In this document: positions 53,001 to 64,000 of the stretch, piece after piece
Layout: each line of letters begins with the position of its first letter
Position numbering within the stretch: position 1 is the first letter of the stretch
From: Atherinomorus stipes
Lineage: Eukaryota; Chordata; Actinopteri; Atheriniformes; Atherinidae
DNA: 64,000 nt
NCBI GenBank assembly: GCA_023101725.1
Contig: JALJCO010003433.1
Coordinates: 186,001 to 250,000, forward strand
Reading direction: 5' to 3'
Made by a program: the position numbers and the translations under genes
Notes under the pieces: model-generated
Told to the model about the DNA's origin: nothing
What the model saw: the letters and a program-made list of their open reading frames with translations, nothing else
Database searches by the model: none

Positions 53001-56000
53001 GACATGAAACAAAGGAGCTTACTTATAGCAGAACTAATTAACTTTTTCAGCTCGAATGCTTTGTTTAGCCCCACAGGGATTCTGAAAAGTGTTTATGCAG
53101 CGATTCAGGGCGCCGTAGGAAACAACACCAAGCCTCACGGCCGAATAGGCTCAGTCATCACTTGTCATTTGAGCAGCTGAAGAGGGAGCTGCTGCTACCA
53201 ACGTAGCAAAGTAGCATCAACAAGCTAGTAAAAGCTTAGAAATATAGTCAGGGATCAAAATAGAGGAAAAACAGTAAGAGAAGACGTATGCTGTGGGGTG
53301 AAGGGGAAATTACGACCTTTACAACAGTGAAAGGAGACCAGTAGGGGGAGCCCCAAACTGAAGTTACTAAGTTCTGCTTTAAGTTCAGGAAGTACAGGAG
53401 TTGTGCATGTAGCCCTTTAATTAAAGACAATAAATTTACATTGACAAAGTTGGTATGATTTAATCTACCTGTTAAGTAAACATTTCTGATAATATGCCAA
53501 TTTATACCAAAATAATATCTTCACAATCTTTAAGTCTGCTCCCCGAGCGCCAAGACGTGGCAGCCCACTCACTGCTCTCTGGTTAATCCAGAGATGGGTT
53601 AAAGGCAGAGCCATGTTAAATGAATTAGCCTAGTTTGGTCCTCAAGAATCAGAGGAAGCCAGTGCCTTAAACTTGGTTAAATCAAATAATTTTCAGGACA
53701 ACTTTGTTTCTATGCTTGCAGTGTCTCAATAGGCAAGGCTGAAAACATAATATGCTGAGATAATTCAAAGACTTAAATGGTGACTGATTACAAAAAAACA
53801 AAACATTGACAGACATCAACAGCAGACCATAACACAAGCCGAGTGTGAAAGATGATTCTTTTGCAAGCTAGTGTGCCTCAAGAAACCAACATCTGTCTGA
53901 TGCTCAAAGAGAAACCAACTCATTAATGAATGCTGGTTAATTATCAACCTACTTAATGCCATTAATTTAATCCAGGACCAGTCCAGGACTTCACTGCTAA
54001 CTGCAGGCAGGCAGCGATCTGAACAGATATGCTATGCTCCAGCAGGGTTTGAAATTAACTTTTTAAACAACTCCACATTTGATATGCACCTAGTTACACA
54101 TTTCCACTCCAGTGACACGATTAAAAATATCCCGGTGAGAAAGACAAGAGGAACAATGTTCAGATGAAACATCCAGACACTTCTGCTTTGTCAGGCTATG
54201 CATCATATTCATAAAAAATGTTAAATCATTATGTTATGACTTGTGCAGGATATAGTGGTCTTTTTTTATTTGAATATTAGTGCACAGGGATGGAAAATGA
54301 AAGCCATAATTGTGTTATGTTAAACAAGGGTGTAAAAGATCAGGACAGCAAACAACATATTTACTGCTTCCTTTTTCTGGGATCAAATGTTATAAAGTAC
54401 CTGGCCACAGCTGTTGAAGATCTTGAGTGATTCTGACTGTGATGTTTGTCTGAGACTGAGTCACAAAAGGGAGGAGACGTCTTGTGGCTTCACAAATTCT
54501 TCACCTCCCTTGGCATTTGGACATGACTCAGCTCTCAAAATAACCAAACTAAATATAGAGACTATTTAGACAAATTCCTCTAAAACTGAGATCAGGTGAA
54601 AAGTGTTCACATAGGTATATCTGAGTGCAAATACAAATCCTTCCAATTTAGTTCTTATAAAATATTATGCTTGCAAACACAAACAATAAGACATTTCTTA
54701 GATTAATCTTTTAGCCAAGAAATATATTAATCTTTAATAAGAACCTTATTTTATTTTGCATAACTGAATTTAATCATGGGATGAACATGACGTCTTTTAT
54801 ACTGTAAAGACTGTATTGTACCGCATAACTTGAAGATGACCTGACCTTTAAACCTTTAACCCCACTTTCTGACAATTTCCTGGAACTGAAGACAGGCTAC
54901 ACAACTTAGGCTGACAGGAATTCTGCACAGCAGCCACATAACAGAGCAACCTAACTGTTAAGAAATGCACTGGGCATCAGTTTACCATTTACGTGAAAGA
55001 GAGTGCAGTACTACAAGATATTTGATTAAGTTAATATAAAACTAATGAGTACATGTTTGTATGGCTTCCTGCAGTTAATTTTGTGAATATAATTGAAAAT
55101 GTTTTCCATTTTGCAAATGGCACAAGGCTACGACTTGCCAATTAAACTTGTTGCCAAGTAGGAGATAACTGGTTGCATAAAAGCGGTCTCTGAGAAAAAT
55201 AAATCTTGCCAGTACTGAGACACTACTCCAGATGTTTTTTTGCCATCATATCTGCAAGCCAACAAACAGATTTAAAAGCCAAAAGAAACATTTGTTTTCT
55301 TTCATTCTTATTTAAAAAGATGAGCAGCCAGGCCATGCATATCAGCTTAACATATCATTTATAGAAATTTGAAATAGTGGCTAATAACCCACTAAAGACC
55401 AGGGCACAATACCTACTGATTTTACATCACGAGGACATGTGCCACAGAAAAATATGAATAAATCTGAAAAAAATATGTAGAACAGTCTCTTCACTTGCAG
55501 GTCATAAAATGCAGGCAGCTGCAGCAAATGTAGGTACAGACACTCCAGCCGAGACAAGTGTTTCAGTCAGAGGTTAGCTTTAGGCCTATCCACTCTACAG
55601 ACTCAATTTATCTTGATATGCACCTGTCTGCCTGAAGTGCTCAAAATGGCTATTAATCTTAAAAGGACACATACACAGATCATAAAAATGCAAAAACACT
55701 TTCTTGTTGTAGGTTTTAGGTGATGTGTGTGTATTAGGGGCGCAACAATGTCTATTTGTATCGAACCGTTCAATACAGGTGTGTATCAAACCGTGACCAT
55801 CATGTATCGAATATCAAACAATACTGAATTTTTAATTATTTAATCAACTTGTCTTCTGACGATGAGCTCTGTGTTGAAAAACTCAGTGGAACTGCATTTA
55901 ATTATATTCAGATCTGGAGTTTGAAACTACTTTGGTTTTCATATGACCCTGATGGTAAGGTGCTGTGGACAATGCACAATGAGCTACAAAAGGCAAGGAA

Positions 56001-56109
56001 ATTTTTTGTTTGTATCGAAAAAGTATCGAACCGTGAGACTTAAGTATCGAAACAAACTGAACTGTGGATTTTTTGTACCGTTGCACCCCTAATATCATGT
56101 ATGTATGTG

Positions 56110-56156
<47 letters not shown>

Positions 56157-58120
56157 CAGTTAGTATGGTTAAGAGTGCAAAAAAAGGAAAACCAAATGAG
56201 CAAGGCAAAGCTGTTACCAACCAGAGCTTTAACCAAAGTTAACTTCCTGTCTTCACATGTGCACAGCTAACCCATTCCTCTTGCTGGGCCCAGCCCTGTT
56301 ATACACACTGGAATGCAGCAGACAGACAAACAAGCCTCTGTGGTGAAGCCTCTCAAGCTTTTACAGGATACTGTCAGGTAGACATTTGTTGGTGGGAATA
56401 CCAATGCAGCAACTGTAAGACACTCAGTTCCTCTGCTTTCACTTGAGCTATCAGAGCACAAGGAAAAATGCTAAGCCAACGTAGCCTTGGCTGCTTTGAG
56501 CAAACAAAAAAGGAAAAGGAAGGAAATGGGAGGGCGTTTTGCTGTGTCTGGGGTGAACGCTGATGCAGAATGGCAGTGAAGACACACGGCAGACTACCTT
56601 GTTTTGCTCGGTTCAGAAGGGGTAGATGGCACAGCAGGCCTCTGACGGAGCACGTTTCATGGGAGTGTCTGTCTGCTGGAATGCACTCTGCTTCTGGGCA
56701 GATTCCACAGCAAACTCAGGCTGCACTTGTGGCAATTAGATTTTTTATCAATACCGGTCATCTAACACACCAACATTACTTTGATGAGCAAGTTAAATGT
56801 GTCTCTTTATACTGCATGGCTTGTACAGGAATAGAGGTTCTGAGGCAAATCAATTGCAATTCAGAGTACAGTGGGAAAGCATAAATCACATCTATGTAGC
56901 AGAGAAGTAATGCATCCAGTCAGGTGCTGATGTTACTTTAGATAAAGTGCTTTGGAAGCCGTTTCACAACCTTCCTTGTCCAACAACCCTGACAGATAAG
57001 CACATCTCAACAGGGATTGATTTTCAATAGTCATTGAGATGTCCATTACACAAATTATCTGCTTGCCCATAGTCCAGCTTGGTTTTAATAAAAAAGATGA
57101 GGAGATACAGCCATTTATTCCATATGCAAAGCAGAGAGACCCCACCCAGGTAAGTGCGTTAAGTGTGTTGCATGAAGGCTTCATCTCGTCGCAAAGTTGC
57201 ACTTCAACTAACAAATTTCAGTAAATTCATTTTCGTGTGGTCACGTTTGCCTCTCAAAGTTTAAGACGAAAGCAAAACAGGATGTGCAGCACAAGCGCTA
57301 CCTTTAGTTTTCGCTCCCCAGTGAATTACTGACCTCAGCACAGACACTCTGGGTGAAATTGATGAGATTATCACCTTGAGAGAGATTAAGCGTGTGCTTT
57401 TGGGTAAAACGAAACCATCCTGTGCAGCTAATCATCTTTGACTTGGATTAGCCAGTGAATGGACACTGACCCGTCCAAACCATGATGTCGTGGACAGTTT
57501 TTCACACGAAGGAAAAAACCAAACAAAACAGCTTTATCGGTTTGGTTCTACACTATGTATCGATTACGCTTTAGAAAATAAACAACTTAACCTGGGAACA
57601 CGTCTCTGGTAGAGATTACAAACGTTATAAATCAGTCCTCTTGAAAGCAAAGGTGTCAGCCAGGCCTAGACCAGGCTCGGCTGTCGGAAGCAATGTAAAG
57701 CGCCGCTTTAGGGTAAATCAATACCAAAGACTTCACTCAGTTTAAACAAGGATAAAAAACATAAATTGTGTTTTGTATTTTCAAAGAAATCAATTCTCAT
57801 ACAATACTGCGCGATTTCGGTTTTACATCATGCTGTTGTGCCATCGGTTTTCCAGACGTTAGCTAGCTGTTAGCTTGCCAAGCTAGCGAAATACCTGTTC
57901 TCTTGGGTTGTTCAATTCATTCACAAAAATATGTGAAAGGTCCCGTGTTAAGAATGTAAAGATAACTTCAGCATTGGTACAAAACACGGAAGCCTGTTTG
58001 AACCATTTTCTTCTAGCAGTTTAACAAAATGAAAGGTTTTATTGCTCTTACCTTGTCCAGACAATTCACTTTTTCCGTGGGGTAAACGACTAGATTACAT
58101 CTGCTACACAACGGATTCAT
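29070..58120 (-). CDS. lasp1: LIM and SH3 domain protein 1, complete coding span (7 exons)
   Basis: Lasp1 is an actin-binding scaffold of focal adhesions, lamellipodia and cell-cell contacts; its SH3 domain binds partners such as zyxin. Seven minus-strand exons with GT-AG borders join in frame: 58120-58052, 46207-46113, 37947-37863, 33744-33637, 31538-31460, 29641-29544 and 29243-29070, giving 235 residues. The LIM domain has every zinc ligand (C5, C8, H26, C29, C32, C35, C53, H56). Two nebulin repeats follow (about 61-95 and 97-131; [30 protein letters not shown]). Then come a Pro/Gln-rich linker and a C-terminal SH3 domain (about 178-235) ending NYVEAI. Human LASP1 has 261 residues, so the linker here is shorter. 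The paralogue nebulette/LASP2 is less likely because [24 protein letters not shown] and the direct nebulin-linker-SH3 order match LASP1. Family and domain assignment are secure; exon borders are read by eye. Confidence 0.96.
29544..29641 (-). CDS. lasp1: lasp1 coding exon 6 (linker)
   Basis: A 98-nt exon (acceptor tatcag, donor GGA|gtaagt) encoding a Pro/Ala/Tyr-rich linker: [20 protein letters not shown] then [13 protein letters not shown]. It joins in frame to both neighbours. Tyrosines in this linker are where regulatory phosphorylation is known in mammalian LASP1; the exact site is not provable here. Confidence 0.93.
29642..31459 (-). other. lasp1: lasp1 intron 5 (1.8 kb)
   Basis: Intron with GT-AG ends; no gene, RNA or repeat family recognised. 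The last intron, 29244-29543, is only 300 bases and is equally plain. Confidence 0.85.
31460..31538 (-). CDS. lasp1: lasp1 coding exon 5 (end of nebulin repeat 2, start of linker)
   Basis: A 79-nt exon encoding [20 protein letters not shown] then [15 protein letters not shown] is the LASP1 end of the second nebulin repeat. The following His/Pro/Gln-rich stretch is linker and is much shorter than the mammalian one. Confidence 0.94.
31539..33636 (-). other. lasp1: lasp1 intron 4 (2.1 kb)
   Basis: Intron with GT-AG ends; nothing recognisable beyond low-complexity A runs. Confidence 0.85.
33637..33744 (-). CDS. lasp1: lasp1 coding exon 4 (nebulin repeats)
   Basis: A 108-nt exon, phase 0 at both ends, encoding [20 protein letters not shown] then [16 protein letters not shown]. 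The 36-codon length matches one nebulin repeat register. The borders are ttgcag|GTT and AAT|gtaagt. Confidence 0.96.
33745..37862 (-). other. lasp1: lasp1 intron 3 (4.1 kb)
   Basis: Intron with GT-AG ends. A pyrimidine-rich plus-strand stretch (about 35220-35670) produces a spurious Ser/Leu-rich frame. No gene or recognisable mobile element is seen. Confidence 0.85.
37863..37947 (-). CDS. lasp1: lasp1 coding exon 3 (end of LIM, nebulin repeat 1)
   Basis: An 85-nt exon encoding [19 protein letters not shown] then KQQSKMQSQ. It completes the LIM domain (H56) and starts the first nebulin-type actin-binding repeat. The borders are acag|AC and CAG|gtaaca. Confidence 0.96.
37992..38015. repeat. 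(CA)n microsatellite just upstream of lasp1 exon 3
   Basis: CA dinucleotides 45 bases before the exon 3 acceptor on the transcript strand, where they read as a GT repeat; intronic GT tracts near acceptors can affect splicing. Confidence 0.95.
39913..39935. repeat. (CA)n microsatellite
   Basis: CA units with a single GC interruption. Confidence 0.9.
42154..43107. mobile_element. hAT-type non-autonomous transposon nested in the TA-flanked element
   Basis: 954 bp with imperfect terminal inverted repeats (TAGTGATGTGCCCAATGAA against TTAGTGATGGGCAAATGAA, offset one base). It is bounded by 8-bp target copies ACACAAAC (42146-42153) and ACGCAAAC (43108-43115), one mismatch. The 8-bp duplication and TAGTGATG ends are hAT traits. 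No intact transposase is present. A tRNA-like A/B-box pair lies inside at about 42745-42800. Confidence 0.8.
42740..42802 (+). repeat. tRNA-like segment with A-box and B-box motifs inside the hAT element
   Basis: Contains AGTGGTTAGCA followed about 35 bases later by GGTTTGAATCCCGCC, close to the Pol III A box (TRGYNNARNNG) and B box (GGTTCGANTCC). It lacks a convincing acceptor stem, so it is a relic or mimic rather than a tRNA gene. Confidence 0.5.
44415..44438. repeat. poly(T) tract
   Basis: Long T run in lasp1 intron 2 (A run on the transcript strand), possibly the tail of an old retroposon; no body is recognised. Similar tracts lie at 21043-21063, 46657-46671, 49519-49541 and 58857-58876. 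Confidence 0.8.
46113..46207 (-). CDS. lasp1: lasp1 coding exon 2 (rest of LIM domain)
   Basis: A 95-nt exon (acceptor tgacag, donor GC|gtaagt) encoding [12 protein letters not shown] through PYCNA. It supplies zinc ligands H26, C29, C32, C35 and C53; H56 is split onto the next exon. It is separated from exon 1 by an 11.8 kb intron. Confidence 0.96.
48507..48720. mobile_element. hAT MITE with perfect 8-bp target duplication
   Basis: 214 bp, nearly palindromic at its ends (CTGTGTTTCTCAAC... / ...GTTGAGAAACACTG), flanked by identical ATTTAGAG copies at 48499-48506 and 48721-48728. The tcctcaggcccca/ctgcatatc motifs match a family widespread in teleosts. It lies in lasp1 intron 1. Confidence 0.88.
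51817..52370. mobile_element. hAT-like non-autonomous element (AGGGATGCACC ends)
   Basis: The left end is TTAGGGATGCACCAAAATGA and the complement of the right end is AAGGGATGCACCGGAAATTT. Ends of this AGGGATGCACCGA type are typical of hAT elements. The interior is AT-rich without a coding frame, with complementary stretches (cgaaaaccgaaa near the left, ctgaaaaccgaaaatg near the right). Confidence 0.65.
52500..53420. mobile_element. GC-rich composite repeat block in lasp1 intron 1
   Basis: CpG-bearing sequence (for example 52660-52800, gcggccggcgcc and tatcgcggtgg) contrasts with the surrounding AT-rich intron, and the block contains palindrome copy B. It is probably several insertions. The family outside the palindrome is not recognised and borders are uncertain. 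Confidence 0.4.
52886..53017. repeat. long palindromic element, copy B core
   Basis: Shares CCTGTCTTTCA, CTGATTAATCCAGGTGTG and the inverted CACACCTGGATTAATCAG with copy A. The loop is enlarged by ACGACGACAATG. The outer arm word TTAAGTTCAGGAAGTA is displaced to about 53379, suggesting a later insertion between 53020 and 53380. Confidence 0.75.
55737..56091. mobile_element. hAT-like element with GTATCGAACCG sub-repeats
   Basis: The ends are AGGGGCGCAACAATG and (complement) AGGGGTGCAACGGTAC. GTATCGAACCGT-type words occur near both ends in opposite or repeated orientation. It lies 20 bp before a 44-bp TA array. No target duplication is recognised. Confidence 0.65.
56111..56154. repeat. (TA)n microsatellite, 22 units
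   Basis: Perfect TA repeat of 44 bases, self-complementary, adjacent to the hAT-like element at 55737-56091. Confidence 0.98.
58052..58120 (-). CDS. lasp1: lasp1 coding exon 1 (start codon, first LIM zinc knuckle)
   Basis: Encodes 23 residues, [11 protein letters not shown] then [12 protein letters not shown], with zinc ligands C5 and C8. The donor is AAG|gtaaga. MNP followed by a CxxC is the invariant Lasp start, which fixes the ATG. Residues 4-10 differ from the usual NCARCGK, while the rest is nearly invariant. Confidence 0.95.
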
Positions 58121-58400
58121 GTTGGAGGACTGCTCTTCCAGCTAGTTAGCACAGAAACCGCCGATGAACTGGTTTTAGCCGTGTGCTGTCGAGTACTCAC
58201 TTAAAAAACAGCTATAGTGTATGATTATAATCAGTAGCAAACCAACAATAATACAGTTGTACGTAGCAAATCCAGGAGATTGTTGATATAGTCGCACAGC
58301 TGGCTGTCAGTCCACTAACCAGACACGGAAAGCGCGCTCCCGCTGCCCTCCTCTCCCTCCCTCTAGCGCGCACGTCCGAACAGAGAGGAAGATGAAGTGT
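58121..58400 (-). promoter_or_regulatory. lasp1: lasp1 5'UTR and promoter region
   Basis: The 280 bases upstream of the lasp1 ATG are the most CpG-rich of this side of the window (agcgcgcacgtccg near 58363-58376; gcgcgctcccg near 58331). They fall between lasp1 and the 3' end of plxdc1. This fits a CpG-type promoter with a 5'UTR in the same exon as the ATG. No TATA box is seen and the start site is not defined. Confidence 0.45.
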
Positions 58401-59496
58401 GGGAGGATCTTTTCTTTTTTTTTCTTCCCTGGAATAATGAATAATGATATTATTTAAAACGGGGAAGTGCAACGTCTATATATTGTACGTATTTAACGAA
58501 GACTAGCCCAGGAAGGAGCTAAATGAATCTCAGCTCCGTGTCAACTGTGGAGAAATCCAATCAAGCCATGTCCACGGGCATGTCGGCAGTATCTCTCCTC
58601 GCTCCATCTGTGCTTGCATAGCAAACTCATGTGATCATCTTGCAGGTTTTTGGGGCTTTACCAATCCAATGCTCTCAAATCAAATTTTTACACATCTGCC
58701 ACGTTCACTGCATGGCCTACTTGAGCTTTGCGTGATAGATTTGGTTGGGACGCCACCTGCTGGTGATCTGCTCTGACTTCTTCTTTCTGGAAGAAACACT
58801 AAAAACAATATAAAAGCGAAATACACAAAAACTATAACACATTTATTAAAAAGCTAAAAAAAAAAAAAAAAAAAAACCTTTGAAAATGCAACTATAATAA
58901 TAATAATCATTATCTCGGCTAACTTTGTATAAACACAAAATTATAACACTTAAAAGAAAACATACCAAAACCAAATAGCAAAAAGAAACTTTAATGCAAT
59001 GTCTTGGCCAAAACCAAATCTCTAATATTATATTTTTAATCTTCAGACAACTGTAAAAAAACAAACAAAAAAAAAACTCCTTTTGGTCGGATTAGTTAAT
59101 TCTCCTGCTAAAGCTTCAAATAACACCAAATCTCACATTTAATGTAAAGCATGAACCTTGCATTACATCCTGAACTCGGAAATTATGTTGTGTGTTTAAT
59201 TAACTGAAAATAGCACGATTCCTACATTTTTATGCATTCGATGTAAAAAACACAAACAAACAAAACACACTTTTTGTATATTTTGAAGAATGTCTGCAGT
59301 GACATACAGTTCCTGGTAAAATTACAAATGAATGAATGTGCTCAAGTGTTTGGCAGTGCAACCTTTCAGTATCATGCATGTAATACTCATTCCACTGAAC
59401 TAAAACTTTTCCAACAATGCAATCATTTATAAATGGCTCTTCAAACACATACACTTGAATTCAGATATCTTGATCCATTAACTTTTCTTTGTGACT
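58401..59496 (-). other. plxdc1 3'UTR and plxdc1-lasp1 intergenic region
   Basis: Only 1.4 kb separates the plxdc1 stop from the lasp1 ATG. Possible plxdc1 poly(A) signals on the minus strand are ATTAAA near 59197 and AATAAA at 58847-58842. An A run lies at 58857-58876. No gene is seen here. Confidence 0.5.
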
Positions 59497-63752
<4,256 letters not shown>

Positions 63753-64000
63753 CTTTCAGACAGGAATTTCATAAGCTCAGAGGTTGTTAAGGCAGAACAT
63801 GTGTCCAGAGAGTGTGTCATCAAGAGCTCACAGTGAATATGCTTTAGTCACATGCTCTTTAATGCTTATCCAAGTCGGTGGAGTAGTGTAAATGTTTCTT
63901 TCCAAAAGAGGGCAGTGTTTAACTCTAACTAAAACAAATACATCAGGTTTCAAGCCAGTCATAATAAATGCCTGAAACCATTAACGTCATAAGAAACACA

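Larger units (their letters stand above)
46208..58051 (-). other. lasp1: lasp1 intron 1 (11.8 kb)
   Basis: AT-rich intron with GT-AG ends and no supportable exon. It contains a hAT MITE (48507-48720), hAT-like elements (51817-52370 and 55737-56091), a GC-rich composite insert with the palindromic element (52.5-53.4 kb), a long TA array (56111-56154) and poly(A) tracts. The rest shows no recognisable feature. Confidence 0.85.

Noticed and set aside
29070..58120. Nebulette/lasp2 (nebl) instead of lasp1, with plxdc2 as neighbour
   Set aside because: NEBL and PLXDC2 are also linked in human, so this was a real alternative. Exon sequences ([33 protein letters not shown]) and the plxdc tail (GHEK, ALCIN) match the LASP1/PLXDC1 pair better.

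Overview
The window is vertebrate nuclear DNA, almost certainly from a ray-finned (teleost) fish. It has long AT-rich introns with canonical GT-AG splice sites, many CA/GT microsatellites, and fish-type hAT, Tc1/mariner and SINE remnants. It contains no bacterial-style gene layout. Coding sequence is a few per cent of the window, and nearly all long open frames are chance frames.

Two protein genes are read exon by exon, both on the minus strand. The first is lasp1 (LIM and SH3 domain protein 1), complete in seven coding exons from the ATG at 58120 to the stop at 29070. It encodes 235 residues: a LIM domain, two nebulin repeats, a short linker and an SH3 domain. A 3'UTR of about 3.1 kb follows. 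The second is the 3' part of plxdc1 (plexin domain containing 1), twelve coding exons from 63752 to 59497. It encodes the last 404 residues including the PSI domain and transmembrane helix; the first ~100 residues lie beyond the right edge. The plxdc1 intron at 61447-63608 holds three tRNA-Cys(GCA) sequences on the opposite strand. Two are identical and intact, and one is degenerate.

The most interesting item lies just downstream of lasp1 (22.7-24.1 kb, minus strand). It is a probable small transcript whose best reading frame is a 25-residue, almost purely hydrophobic transmembrane micropeptide (23805-23882) with a strong start context and conventional splice sites nearby. From memory, the human neighbour of LASP1 is LASP1NB (formerly LINC00672). 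This may be its fish counterpart, but I cannot confirm that.

Region by region: 1-22.7 kb is gene-poor. It has a CpG-rich possible first exon of a leftward gene (2.0-2.5 kb), a promoter-like cluster with ZNF143, YY1, CCAAT and GC-box matches (17.58-17.79 kb), a hAT-like nested inverted repeat (10.7-11.5 kb), a long palindromic element (20.6 kb) and a dead Tc1 transposon (21.4-22.2 kb). 22.7-24.1 kb is the micropeptide locus. 25.9-58.4 kb is lasp1, whose introns carry a hAT nested in a TA-flanked element (42-43.4 kb), a hAT MITE with perfect target duplication (48.5 kb), several further hAT-like elements and a second copy of the palindrome. 59.5-63.75 kb is plxdc1 with the intronic tRNA-Cys genes.
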